Below, in pieces: positions 17,833-26,521 of a DNA stretch of 64,000 nucleotides (position 1 is its first letter; every line of letters begins with the position of its first letter). Where the stretch lies: contig JAIOAT010000001.1 in NCBI GenBank assembly GCA_019873685.1, forward strand, positions 255,523-319,522. Direction: 5' to 3'. The stretch comes from Chloroflexota bacterium (GTDB lineage: Bacteria; Chloroflexota; Anaerolineae; Aggregatilineales; Ch27). Under the pieces are notes generated by a model. The model was not told the origin of the DNA. It did not search any database and saw nothing but the letters and a program-made list of their open reading frames with translations. Both the position numbers and the translations under genes were made by a program.

Positions 17833-18828
17833 CTAACCGGGCGCATGTAGCAAAATCACGGAAATATTATCCGGACCGCCGTATTCATTCGCAGCGGCAA
17901 TCAGCCGGTCGCAGGCGTGCTGTGGCGTTTCAGAGTCCAGAACAATCCTGTGAACCTCTGTTTCAGGGACTACGTTCCATAGGCCGTCACTGCACAATAG
18001 CAAGTAAGAATCGGCTGGAAGGCGCCGCGTGACCGCATCAACCTCCAGGTTATCACTCTGGCCAATTGCGCGATAGAGCACGTTTTTCTGCGGATGGAGC
18101 GCTGCTTCTTCTGGTGTCAACTGGTCGAGTTCGATCAGCCGTTGCACCAGGGAGTGATCACGGGTGACCTGCTCGATGCCATACTCGCGTGTGATCAGAT
18201 AGGCACGGCTATCACCGACATGTACAATGTGGACGAGGTCTCCGATGACCACAGCAGCAGTGACTGTGGTTCCACCTTCCGGGACATGTTTCGCCACAAT
18301 ATCGTTGGAAGCCCGAACAGCTTTTGTAAGAATCTCCGTCAGGAGGGGTGGGCCGGAATAGACTTCCTCGTAACGCGGTGTTAGCATCGGCAGAAAGACC
18401 TGCCGGGTCACCTGTTCGGCCAGAGTCTGGGTGGCGATAGTGGCCGCTTTTTCCCCGTGGTGATGCCCGCCCATGCCGTCAGCAACCACGAACAGGCCGA
18501 AATCCGGAATGCTATCTGCATTGCCTTGGCAGGCAAAGAAGGTCAGGATAGCGTCCTGGTTGTTGGTCCTGACCTGGCCAACATCAGTGCCATGGCCATA
18601 CGCGATATGCTGATTTGGCCGGGAAAGCGCTGCTTCGAGGGTGGGCAGCTGGCGGGTGACGCCCAGCGCCGCAGCGCCTGACGGAGCATCTACCGCTATT
18701 TCGGCGGCTACACCCGGAATGCTGATGGTCTGTGGCTCGGCAGTCTCCTCGCCAAGTTCAGGCCGAACCTCCTGCGAGGTGGATGGCGGCTGAACTTTGC
18801 GACCCAGCAGACGACGGATGATATTCAT
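17833..18828 (-). CDS. PP2C-family Ser/Thr protein phosphatase
   Basis: 331 residues. A non-conserved N-terminal 80 residues precede the PP2C domain: GTDVGQVRTNNQDAIL, VVADGMGGHHHGEKAA (metal-binding DGMGG), IVHVGDSRAYLI, VTRDHSLVQRLIE, LLCSDGLWN and GGPDNISVILL. All the metal-coordinating aspartates are visible. It should remove phosphates added by the kinase one gene upstream (24-base gap). The RKVQPPSTSQEVRP stretch of the N-terminus may be a docking tail. Confidence 0.95.
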   Translation of the reverse strand: MNIIRRLLGRKVQPPSTSQEVRPELGEETAEPQTISIPGVAAEIAVDAPSGAAALGVTRQLPTLEAALSRPNQHIAYGHGTDVGQVRTNNQDAILTFFACQGNADSIPDFGLFVVADGMGGHHHGEKAATIATQTLAEQVTRQVFLPMLTPRYEEVYSGPPLLTEILTKAVRASNDIVAKHVPEGGTTVTAAVVIGDLVHIVHVGDSRAYLITREYGIEQVTRDHSLVQRLIELDQLTPEEAALHPQKNVLYRAIGQSDNLEVDAVTRRLPADSYLLLCSDGLWNVVPETEVHRIVLDSETPQHACDRLIAAANEYGGPDNISVILLHAPG

Positions 18829-18851
18829 AGTGTCTGGTATCTCCCCGGCGG

Positions 18852-20759
18852 TTACGCCGGTAGTGCATAGACATAATGATCAGAGGAACCAATATACACA
18901 ACGTTGTCAACCACTTCAGGGGAGGATGCCACCGGGCCTTCCGTGCAGAAGCTCCAGTTCAGCTTTCCGGTTTTGGCATTAACCGAGTAGACGTGGCGGT
19001 CAACGCTGCCAATGTAGACAGAGCCGTTGGCTATTGCTGGAGATGAGGTGATCTGGTTTTCAGTCGTGAAGTGCCAGCGCTCTTTGCCGCTTTCCATATC
19101 GAGGGCGTACAGATTGCCATCCACTGAGCCGACGAAAACCGTTTTGGTTACCGGATCTACTGCGGGACTAGACCAGACCGGCTTCTGGGTCCGGAAACGC
19201 CAGATCGGATAGCCGGTGCGAATATCCACGGCATAGACATGCCAGTCACTGGACCCGAAATAAGCTACTCCTTCGTATACTGCCGGGGAAGAGGTGACCC
19301 CGCGCTTAGCTCTGAATCGCCATTTGGCGGTGCCGCTCAGGTCGAGGCCAACAACCTCGCCAGCTTCGGAGCCGAAGATGATGTATTCCTCGGTGACATA
19401 CGGACGCGTGCGGATTGGGGCAGAGGCATCGAATTTCCACAGCACGCGGCCGTTGTTGGCTTTAGCGGCGTAGAGCTTACCGTCGTCGCTGCCGAAAAAG
19501 ACGTGGCCGAGCGCTACCCGCGCCGTGCAGCGCACTGGTTTGTTGGTCATGATTGTCCAGACGATACGCCCGGTTCGTATTTCGATGGCGTAGACAACCG
19601 AGTCTTCTGAGCCAATGATGACTACCTGGTTCTGGGGATCGACTACCGGGGATGCCGCCAGGCCACCCTCCGTGGCGAATTTCCATCTGAAGGCGCCATC
19701 AGTAGCCTGAAGGGCATACAAATTGTTGTCATATGCCCCCACGTAAACCATCCCGTTATAGACCGCTGGTGAGGAGCGGATCTCGTCTTCGCACCGGAAT
19801 CTCCAGATAGGCGTTATCGACGATCCTTCGCCAGTTACAAACCCCTCCTCAGCTCCTGTGATTGTGGTAGAAGCTACCCCGGAGCGCACAGGATGAACCA
19901 GCGCCTCAAGCGCCTCTTTCATCTGACGGGCAGTCGCAAAGCGTTCGGCGGCATCGTAGGCCAGCGCTTTCATGACAATCCGTTCGAACTCCGGCGAAAT
20001 CTGGGCATTGTATTTCCGGATCGGGCGCTCAGCAAAGCTGAAGGGTGGTTCAAGCCGGGGATCGCGACGTGTCATGATGTGGTGGAGCGTAGCGCCAATG
20101 GCGTAGATATCGCTGGCCGGCGTGGCCTCACCCTTGTACTGTTCGGGTGCTGAATAGCCCTCCGTGCCGATCATAGTGCCCTTCTGGCCGGACTCAAAGA
20201 CCTTTGCAATGCCAAAGTCAATCAGGCGCACGTTGCCATGCTGATCGATCATGACATTGGAAGGCTTGACATCACGGAAGATGATCGGCTCTGGCTCATG
20301 CTCATGCAAGTAGGCGATCACATCGCACAACTCAATAGCCCACTGAAGAATGGTGGATGGCGGAATCTTCTCCATCGGGACTGAATTGAGGATGGCCTCG
20401 AGGTCTTTGCCATTGATGAATTCCATAACCAGGTAGACATGGTTAGACCCCGGAAAATAGTCGTAAATCTCCGGCATTGCCGGGTGGCTGAGCGAGGCCA
20501 GGATATTGGCTTCCCGTTCAAAGTTGCGGAGCGTCAGCTCTCTAATCTGGGGATCAGTCGCGAGGTTCAGCATTTCCTTGACTGCGACGTGGCGCACCAC
20601 ATCCGGGAAGCGCAGATCGCGGGCCTTGTACACGGAAGCCATGCCGCCGACCCCGAGCACTCCCACGATTCGCCAGCGATTCTGGAGCACTACCCCTGGC
20701 TGCAGGGAACTGCCTTGAGGGTTCTCTGGCATGTGGCTCAATTTTTGCGTATCGACCAT
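18852..20759 (-). CDS. Hanks-type Ser/Thr protein kinase with C-terminal PQQ-like beta-propeller
   Basis: 635 residues. Kinase domain about 28-285: glycine loop VLGVGGMASVYKA, lysine VAVKEML, catalytic loop FRDVKPSNVM (HRD with His to Phe), LIDFGIAKVF, and activation segment GTEGYSAPEQYKGE. From about 320 to the end come repeats of VYNGMVYVGAYDNNLYAL, AIANGSVYIGSVD and similar type, each about 40 residues, forming a PQQ-type propeller. I see no membrane helix between the kinase and the propeller, which is unusual because most bacterial kinases of this plan put the sensor outside; here both seem to be cytoplasmic. First gene of the signalling operon, preceded by a good promoter (20813-20841). 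Confidence 0.95.
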   Translation of the reverse strand: MVDTQKLSHMPENPQGSSLQPGVVLQNRWRIVGVLGVGGMASVYKARDLRFPDVVRHVAVKEMLNLATDPQIRELTLRNFEREANILASLSHPAMPEIYDYFPGSNHVYLVMEFINGKDLEAILNSVPMEKIPPSTILQWAIELCDVIAYLHEHEPEPIIFRDVKPSNVMIDQHGNVRLIDFGIAKVFESGQKGTMIGTEGYSAPEQYKGEATPASDIYAIGATLHHIMTRRDPRLEPPFSFAERPIRKYNAQISPEFERIVMKALAYDAAERFATARQMKEALEALVHPVRSGVASTTITGAEEGFVTGEGSSITPIWRFRCEDEIRSSPAVYNGMVYVGAYDNNLYALQATDGAFRWKFATEGGLAASPVVDPQNQVVIIGSEDSVVYAIEIRTGRIVWTIMTNKPVRCTARVALGHVFFGSDDGKLYAAKANNGRVLWKFDASAPIRTRPYVTEEYIIFGSEAGEVVGLDLSGTAKWRFRAKRGVTSSPAVYEGVAYFGSSDWHVYAVDIRTGYPIWRFRTQKPVWSSPAVDPVTKTVFVGSVDGNLYALDMESGKERWHFTTENQITSSPAIANGSVYIGSVDRHVYSVNAKTGKLNWSFCTEGPVASSPEVVDNVVYIGSSDHYVYALPA

Positions 20760-20812
20760 TCGACGAAATCCTGGAAGAATCTGTTGATAATATTGCTGAT
20801 GAGGTCTTGTGT

Positions 20813-20841
20813 ATTATAGTAATTTAGCGTTGTTCCTGCAA
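20813..20841 (-). promoter_or_regulatory. Sigma70 promoter of the kinase operon
   Basis: On the minus strand TTGCAG (20836-20841), 17 bases, TATAAT (20813-20818), a perfect -10 box. The start point would lie about 45 bases before the kinase ATG. The divergent hemW starts at 20862 and its promoter must overlap this region; I could not single it out. Confidence 0.7.
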
Positions 20842-20861
20842 TTGACATTGAGGTAGCCACA

Positions 20862-22082
20862 ATGGCCAGCAGTTTCGTCACTTCGCTTAATGGAGGGCTG
20901 GCGCTGTATGTTCACATTCCGTTCTGCGCAAGGCGCTGTTCGTATTGTGCCTTCAATACCTATGCTGGACTGGGTCACCTGATTCCGGCTTATGTGGATG
21001 CGCTGTGTCGTGAGATTACCTGGGTTGGCAGGGCTGCTGGCCGAAAGCTCAGACTTGACACTCTGTACTTTGGCGGGGGAACTCCCAGCTTGCTTTCGGT
21101 CGAACATCTGGCGCGGATTCTTCAGGCCATCCGCGCGGTTTTCGACTTACGGGATTCGGCTGAGATCACGCTGGAAGCTAACCCCAGAGGACTTGATGCG
21201 GCGTATTTGGCAGCGATCCGCGGGTTGGGGGTGACACGGCTGAGCCTGGGGGCGCAGTCAGCGCATGCAGGCGAACTTGCCCTGTTGGGTCGACGCCACG
21301 ATTGGGCCGATGTCGCTATGGCCGTCCGGGCTGCCAGGTTAGTCGGTTTCAGGAATGTGAACATTGACCTGATCTATGGGCTTCCGGGGCAGACTCTGGC
21401 TTCGTGGCGAGAGTCGCTGGCTCAGGCTGTCGCCCTGGCTCCTGAGCATCTGTCATTGTATAGCTTGGGCATTGAGGCTGGCACACCGCTGTATCGCCGG
21501 ATTGCTGCTGGCAAGTTGGCGGAGCTGGATGATGATCTGGCCGCCGATATGTATGAGTACGCCACCGGTTACTTGGCCGAAGCAGGGTTTGAACAGTATG
21601 AGATCAGCAACTGGGCCAGGCCCGGATACGCCTGCCAGCACAATCTGCAGTACTGGCGGCGGCTCCCATACCTGGGTGTTGGGGCAGGGGGATACGGGTT
21701 CGTGGAACCTGTCCGATACGGTACAGTAGATCGGCCAGCGGAGTATGTGCGTTTGTTGGCCGACTCCCTGATTGACTACTTATCTCCAGAACAGTGCAAT
21801 CAGCAGTTTCCGCTGTCTCCCGCTGTAGATCCAGCGAAGGTGGAGACAGTCACTCCTCGACAGGCGCGCGCTGAGACGGTGATCCTTGGCCTGCGTCTGG
21901 TCAAAGAAGGCGTATCTCGTTGTGATTTTGAGAGACGCTTTGGGCTGCGGCTGGATGAATGCTACGGAATCGAACTGGCGGGACTCGCAGCGAGGGGATT
22001 GGTGCAGTGTCTGGATGACCGTATTGTGCTAACAGCGCAAGCTCGGCTGATTGCCAATCTGGTCTTCAGGGAATTCGTGTAG
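20862..22082 (+). CDS. hemW: HemW-like radical SAM protein (heme chaperone / coproporphyrinogen-oxidase family)
   Basis: 406 residues. The radical-SAM site is CARRCSYC (CX3CX2C, residues near 22-29) inside YVHIPFCARRCSYCAFN. Other family stretches are LYFGGGTPSLL, ITLEANPRGL, LGAQSAHAGEL, NIDLIYGLPGQT and LYSLGIEAGTPL. The absence of the extra Cys that HemN has after the cluster favours HemW (heme insertion) over true coproporphyrinogen dehydrogenase HemN. No other heme genes are in the window. GAGG lies 8 bases before the start. It converges with the prenyl synthase gene 35 bases downstream. Confidence 0.9.
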   Translation: MASSFVTSLNGGLALYVHIPFCARRCSYCAFNTYAGLGHLIPAYVDALCREITWVGRAAGRKLRLDTLYFGGGTPSLLSVEHLARILQAIRAVFDLRDSAEITLEANPRGLDAAYLAAIRGLGVTRLSLGAQSAHAGELALLGRRHDWADVAMAVRAARLVGFRNVNIDLIYGLPGQTLASWRESLAQAVALAPEHLSLYSLGIEAGTPLYRRIAAGKLAELDDDLAADMYEYATGYLAEAGFEQYEISNWARPGYACQHNLQYWRRLPYLGVGAGGYGFVEPVRYGTVDRPAEYVRLLADSLIDYLSPEQCNQQFPLSPAVDPAKVETVTPRQARAETVILGLRLVKEGVSRCDFERRFGLRLDECYGIELAGLAARGLVQCLDDRIVLTAQARLIANLVFREFV

Positions 22083-22117
22083 TCATATACCCACACAACC
22101 AACCAACAACACCACAA

Positions 22118-23137
22118 TCAAAATTCTCGCCCCAACAAAGTCCCCACCAACCACCCCAAAACCCCCAGCGCCCCCCTATCACCCAAACTACCAACAATCT
22201 CACCAACCCGCCTCACATACCTCTCCTCAATCTGCATTGCATACTCCCGAGCGCCACATTCATCCAAGATCTGCACACACCGCACCACATCTGCATCAGA
22301 GAGTTCCGGTTTTGCATAGATCTCACGCAGCTGGGAACTCACCTCCAGCCCAAAGATTACCGGCAGCGTCTTCTTCCGCGAGACAACATCCGTCACAGCT
22401 GATTTACCAGTAACACGCTGTTCCCCCCAGATTCCCAGAATATCGTCTCTAATCTGAAACGCTACTCCCAGTGCATACCCAAACTCTTGATAGCGCCGAA
22501 CCACTTCATCTGATGCACCCGCCACAAGCGCCCCCATCTCCGCGCTCGCAGCGATCAACGCCGCAGATTTCGCACCAATCATCGTCAAATATTCATCGAC
22601 CGAAACAGCCGGCAATTGCTCAAAAGCCATATCCAGATGCTGACCACGCGTCAATTCGAGACTCGTCCGCGCAAACAGGGAAACAGCCTGTAATACCCGA
22701 TACTCCGAAATCCCCCTCTCCACAAGACTCCAGAGCGCCGCATAGGCCAAAGCAAACATGGCATCCCCGGCGTTAATAGCACTCGGGACCCCCCAAAGCT
22801 TCCAGACCGAAGGGCGCCCACGCCGCAGGGGGCTACCATCCTCAATATCATCGTGAATTAGCGAGAAATTGTGCAGCAACTCAATAGCAGCTGCTGCAGG
22901 AAGCGCCCGTTCCCACTCTCCACCAGCGCTCTCTGTACTCAACAACACCAGCAACGGACGGACCTGCTTGCCGGGATACACCTCAACTGGGCGCCCATCT
23001 TCGTCCATCCAGCCCAAGTGGTAACACAGCATGCGATCAAGCTCCACCGGGCCAGGCGAAAAACGCCCCACAAGGGCACGCATCTCACGGTTGAGTGCAT
23101 CCCGATAGACCGCTATTTCTTTCCAATGGTCTTCCAT
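22118..23137 (-). CDS. Polyprenyl (geranylgeranyl/farnesyl-type) diphosphate synthase
   Basis: About 339 residues. Condenses IPP with an allylic diphosphate. First aspartate-rich motif LIHDDIEDGSPLRRGRPS (near 85-102) and second motif FQIRDDILGIWG near 230, with GKQVRPLLVLL before the first. Product length cannot be read from sequence alone. The start is the second of two consecutive ATGs (23137); GGAG is 5 bases upstream of it, and the stop of fni overlaps (ATGATG), so translation is coupled to the isomerase. Its last 60 or so codons are extraordinarily G- and T-rich (GGG, TTG, GTG), unlike the rest. Confidence 0.93.
   Translation of the reverse strand: MEDHWKEIAVYRDALNREMRALVGRFSPGPVELDRMLCYHLGWMDEDGRPVEVYPGKQVRPLLVLLSTESAGGEWERALPAAAAIELLHNFSLIHDDIEDGSPLRRGRPSVWKLWGVPSAINAGDAMFALAYAALWSLVERGISEYRVLQAVSLFARTSLELTRGQHLDMAFEQLPAVSVDEYLTMIGAKSAALIAASAEMGALVAGASDEVVRRYQEFGYALGVAFQIRDDILGIWGEQRVTGKSAVTDVVSRKKTLPVIFGLEVSSQLREIYAKPELSDADVVRCVQILDECGAREYAMQIEERYVRRVGEIVGSLGDRGALGVLGWLVGTLLGREF
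22130..22176 (-). other. G-quadruplex-type G-run cluster at the 3' end of the prenyl synthase gene
   Basis: On the minus strand five runs of four to six G fall within 47 bases (plus-strand C-runs at 22130-22133, 22142-22145, 22154-22157, 22162-22166 and 22171-22176), separated by short loops. This meets the usual sequence pattern for G-quadruplex formation in RNA or single-stranded DNA. It covers the last codons and the first bases after, beside the converging hemW gene. Confidence 0.6.
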
Positions 23138-24198
23138 CATGACTCCAGAGGGGAGGGGGAATGAACAACGAGAGATATCTTCTTCAGCGCCGCAATATTC
23201 CCAGCGCCAGCACACAGCATAGCGATGCGCAACTGGCGCTCCAGCAGCTCAATCAGTTCTAGCACCGCTTCATCAGATTGAGCAGCAGCCTTCAAGAACG
23301 GGCCAGCTAGCCCAGCAAGATCAGCGCCGAGGGCCAGACACTTGGCAATGTCAACACCATCCCGCAACCCGCCGCTGGCGATCAAAGGTATCTGAGACGC
23401 GACCCGCCGGACATAGATCAGGCTATCGGCGGTGGGAATACCCCAGTCGGCGAAACACGCGGCTACCTGTGCATGGAATGCATTGGGCGCTCGATGGTAC
23501 TCAACCTCGCTCCAAGAGGTGCCCCCCGAACCAGCGACATCCAGAACACTAACGCCCACGTCAATAAGTCGCCGAGCTGCCTCCTCAGAAAGTCCCCAGC
23601 CGACTTCTTTAGCAATAACCGGTACTGGCAATGCACAGCACACTTGCTCAATCTTATCCAGAAGGCCGGCAAAGTTACCGTCGCCTTCCGGCTGAACGGC
23701 TTCCTGAAGCACATTAAGATGCAGGATAAGTGCATCAGCTTCAACCATATCGACGGCACGCTGGCAGTGCTCTACACCGTAACCGTAGTTCAGTTGCACG
23801 GCTCCCAGATTCGCAAATAGCAGAATATCAGGAGCAACATCCCGCACCTGAAATGTCCAGGCCAAAGACGGATTCTCAATTGCTGCCCGCTGGGACCCCA
23901 GTCCCATCGCGATTCCCATCTGCTGAGCTGCGACCGCCAGATTTCGGTTGATCCGGTGAGCTTGCTCAGTACCCCCGGTCATTGACGAGATCAGAATAGG
24001 GGCCGTCAGAGGCTTTCCCAGGAATGCTGTACTCAAGTCAATCTCAGCCAGGTTCAGCTCTGGCACTGCCTGGTGCAGGAAGCGATAACGCTCAAGGCCA
24101 GTCGTTAGACGAGGGAATTGCACATTTTCTTCAAGGTTGATCCGGATATGATCCGCCTTGCGACTCGAAGTCGACTGGCTGTCCGCAACTTCAGGCAT
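23137..24198 (-). CDS. fni: Type 2 isopentenyl-diphosphate delta-isomerase
   Basis: FMN- and NADPH-dependent enzyme interconverting IPP and DMAPP. 353 residues, normal length. Conserved stretches: [79 protein letters not shown] and [13 protein letters not shown]. It is the first gene of an isoprenoid pair with the prenyl diphosphate synthase and supplies its allylic starter. A strong promoter (24235-24263) lies 37 bases upstream. Confidence 0.96.
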   Translation of the reverse strand: MPEVADSQSTSSRKADHIRINLEENVQFPRLTTGLERYRFLHQAVPELNLAEIDLSTAFLGKPLTAPILISSMTGGTEQAHRINRNLAVAAQQMGIAMGLGSQRAAIENPSLAWTFQVRDVAPDILLFANLGAVQLNYGYGVEHCQRAVDMVEADALILHLNVLQEAVQPEGDGNFAGLLDKIEQVCCALPVPVIAKEVGWGLSEEAARRLIDVGVSVLDVAGSGGTSWSEVEYHRAPNAFHAQVAACFADWGIPTADSLIYVRRVASQIPLIASGGLRDGVDIAKCLALGADLAGLAGPFLKAAAQSDEAVLELIELLERQLRIAMLCAGAGNIAALKKISLVVHSPSPLES

Positions 24199-24234
24199 GG
24201 ATGGGTGTTCCTTGCTATGTATTCGCAGCCAGAA

Positions 24235-24263
24235 ATGCTACCAGCTTGACTGATCTGTGTCAA
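24235..24263 (-). promoter_or_regulatory. Sigma70 promoter of fni-prenyl synthase
   Basis: On the minus strand TTGACA (24258-24263), 17 bases, TAGCAT (24235-24240). Perfect -35 box. It is arranged back to back with the acpP promoter 27 bases away. Confidence 0.7.
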
Positions 24264-24289
24264 AAGCCCCTTTTCTCTGAGCCAGAGGC

Positions 24290-24317
24290 TTGAGTGTCTC
24301 TGCATTGCGGGTATAAT
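24290..24317 (+). promoter_or_regulatory. Sigma70 promoter of acpP
   Basis: TTGAGT (24290-24295), 16 bases, TATAAT (24312-24317). The transcript would start near 24325, about 30 bases before the gene, and contain GGAGG 8 bases before the ATG. Confidence 0.75.
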
Positions 24318-24355
24318 GACACCAGAACAGTGTTACACACAACGGAGGTACCTTC

Positions 24356-24598
24356 ATGGCCGATAGTGTTGAAGAGCGCGTCAAGGGCATCATCGTCGAT
24401 CTGCTGGGCGTTGACGAAGAGAAGGTCGTGCGGGAAGCACGCTTCCGTGAGGATCTTGAAGCCGATTCGCTGGATCTGGTCGAACTCATCATGGGCTTTG
24501 AGGAAGAATTCGGCGGCGAGATCTCCGATGAGGAAGCGCAGAAGATCACAACCGTTGGAGAAGCTATCGACTACATCTCCAGCCGGATGGTTGACTGA
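24356..24598 (+). CDS. acpP: Acyl carrier protein
   Basis: 80 residues, highly acidic. The phosphopantetheine attachment serine is in [12 protein letters not shown] (near residue 38). Carries growing acyl chains as 4'-phosphopantetheine thioesters for fatty-acid synthesis; plsX and fabF, its partners, lie 34 kb away at 58.2-60.6 kb. A GGAGG ribosome site, a strong promoter and a clear terminator make this a monocistronic unit. Confidence 0.97.
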   Translation: MADSVEERVKGIIVDLLGVDEEKVVREARFREDLEADSLDLVELIMGFEEEFGGEISDEEAQKITTVGEAIDYISSRMVD

Positions 24599-24656
24599 CA
24601 TCAACCGTTCTCAGGCCCATCGACGCGTCGCAGCTTACACCGAACTCAGACTAGGG

Positions 24657-24692
24657 AAGCGGGTGGGGAAATCTGCCCGCTTTTCGATTTTT
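24657..24692 (+). terminator. Rho-independent terminator of acpP
   Basis: A 7-bp stem (AAGCGGG, 24657-24663, with CCCGCTT, 24676-24682), a 12-base loop and a T-rich tail (TTCGATTTTTC). It ends acpP transcription and abuts the end of the converging membrane-protein gene. Confidence 0.75.
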
Positions 24693-25348
24693 CAGGGCGC
24701 AGTGCTCCGGCGGAACGAGAGCCAGATCAGACAGGCGGCTGCCACAAGCGATCCCAGCACAAACAAGATGGCACCAGCGCCAAGCCTCATTGAGACGCCC
24801 AATATCCTACTCAGCGACGTACTCGTGATAAGCCCGGCAATGGCACAGATCGCGCCAACAACCAGAGTCACTGCAGCCATGCGTGGCAGCCAGGTGGCCA
24901 GACGAGACCGCGACGTAACCGCCACAACTATGATTCCGAGAGCGGCCAGGGCGATCCAGAATTGCTGACGATAATTGGGGTCGTTCCTCGCTGTCAGGTA
25001 AAAATTGGCAGGGGGCAGGAGTATCACTACAAGGCAGATAGCGACTGTAGCCTGGAGGTAGTCAACATGGCGACGGTTCTGCTGGCTGATGGCCATTAGC
25101 CAGATAGCTACAGCCAGCAGCGCAACGCTGCCACGCAGCAGCAGCGATGGCAACAGCACCACTGGCCCATTACGAATCTCCGGCATGAGCGAAGTCCACT
25201 CTGCCAGATCGAACACCTGCGGTGAAAGCGCTGCTGCCGGGTGCCACAGCCAGGGTAGAAAACAGGCTACAACGGCCAGTATTTGCGCTCCCAGGCAAAG
25301 CCAGTCCATGGTACTACGACCCTCTCTCATCAGTCGCTCGTGCCTCAT
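24692..25348 (-). CDS. Hypothetical membrane protein (six to seven helices)
   Basis: 218 residues, very hydrophobic. Segments near 17-35, 62-85, 96-112, 130-148, 155-176 and 185-208. I recognise no family or functional motif. Its ATG overlaps the stop of the ChlI-like gene (ATGA), so it is translationally coupled to it and likely works with the AAA+ protein at the membrane. A start at the MDWLCLG codon, 13 codons later, is possible. Confidence 0.7.
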   Translation of the reverse strand: MRHERLMREGRSTMDWLCLGAQILAVVACFLPWLWHPAAALSPQVFDLAEWTSLMPEIRNGPVVLLPSLLLRGSVALLAVAIWLMAISQQNRRHVDYLQATVAICLVVILLPPANFYLTARNDPNYRQQFWIALAALGIIVVAVTSRSRLATWLPRMAAVTLVVGAICAIAGLITSTSLSRILGVSMRLGAGAILFVLGSLVAAACLIWLSFRRSTAP

Positions 25349-26517
25349 CCCTGCCTGCCGATAATGGCGTTCAGGTGTTCCTGAATCGCCTCGTCTTCAG
25401 CAGCCTGGCGCTCGAAGAAGTCGACCATGAACTGGCTCCGCCGCTGGCGCAGCGCCAGCGGCGCCACAGCACGGACATCCTGCACCTCAGCTACAATGCG
25501 ACCATCCGCCGCAGCGTGGGCGCGTGCCGCCTCAAACATCGTGTACTCTGCGCGGTGGGAATCCAGTTGCAGCTTGCGTACCAGTTCCAGGCCGGCACTC
25601 TGGGCGTCCTTGGTCAAGGTTACTTGGCGCAGCAATTCCCGCGCCGCCATGACCTCTTCTCGCATCTCTTCCGTGGCAGCAGCCCATTCAGCGATAAAGC
25701 GGCGCGGATTGGCCCGGTAACGACGAACCCGTTCGTAGACCTCGATCCTTTCGTTGTCGTCGGTTAATCCGCGTACGGTCACCCGCAAGCCGAACCGGTC
25801 CATGATCTGAGGGCGCAGCCGTCCTTCCTCCGGATTCATGGAGCCGATCAGTACAAACCGCGAACGGTAAGTTCCGACCATGGCTCCCCGGCGCACGGTG
25901 TAGCTTCCCTGCGCCGCCGCGTCCAGAATCGCGTCAACAATGAAGTCGTCAAGCAGATTCACTTCATCGATGTACAGCAGGTTCTGATCGGCCCGTGACA
26001 GGATGCCTCGTTCTAGCTTGATGCGATTCTGCTGAATGGCAATGCGCTCGTTGATGCCGCCCACGACATCCTCCAACCGGGCGTTTAGAGGTAGCTCAAC
26101 CAAGCGGACCGGTTCAAGGCGGGTGATAGATTCGCCGGCTGCCAGTTTCTGCGCGCAGAGAGGACATACCCCTGCTTCGCCAAGGCGCTCGTAGTCCTCC
26201 GGCATACACCCTTCAGGGCAGGTGCTCACCAGAACGTCAGGTAGAATTCCGGTCAGGCTACGCACGCAGGTGGTCTTGCCTGTCCCTCGCGGGCCAATGA
26301 GCAACACACCGCCGACAGCAGGGTTGATCACTGCCAGCAGCAGCGCCATACGCATTTCAACCTGATTGACAATCGCCAAGAAAGGGAACGGCAGGTGTTC
26401 CGCCAGCCCAATGTCAGGGATTGGCTCACCCACGTAGCGTGCCCCGGCTTCGGTCAGGATGCGCAACAACGCCGATGAAGGACTGGCCTTTTCTGACTGT
26501 GACGGCAAATTGCCCAT
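25345..26517 (-). CDS. ChlI/BchI-type AAA+ ATPase (Mg-chelatase I subunit family)
   Basis: About 390 residues. Walker A is LLIGPRGTGKTTCVRSL (near 68-84), then LPLNARLEDVVGGIN, Walker B LLYIDEVNLLDD, the sensor region GSMNPEEGRLRPQIMDRFGL and the arginine-rich C-terminal lid with QRRSQFMVDFF. All fit the chelatase I-subunit plan. An insertion of about 30 residues after Walker A carries CPEGC and CPLC, a possible zinc site. No ChlD or ChlH partner is nearby, so a MoxR-like or unknown remodelling role is as likely as metal chelation. I chose ATG at 26517 because the upstream frame is an extension through the thioesterase gene; GGAG precedes it. Confidence 0.85.
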   Translation of the reverse strand: MGNLPSQSEKASPSSALLRILTEAGARYVGEPIPDIGLAEHLPFPFLAIVNQVEMRMALLLAVINPAVGGVLLIGPRGTGKTTCVRSLTGILPDVLVSTCPEGCMPEDYERLGEAGVCPLCAQKLAAGESITRLEPVRLVELPLNARLEDVVGGINERIAIQQNRIKLERGILSRADQNLLYIDEVNLLDDFIVDAILDAAAQGSYTVRRGAMVGTYRSRFVLIGSMNPEEGRLRPQIMDRFGLRVTVRGLTDDNERIEVYERVRRYRANPRRFIAEWAAATEEMREEVMAARELLRQVTLTKDAQSAGLELVRKLQLDSHRAEYTMFEAARAHAAADGRIVAEVQDVRAVAPLALRQRRSQFMVDFFERQAAEDEAIQEHLNAIIGRQG

Positions 26518-26521
26518 AGTG

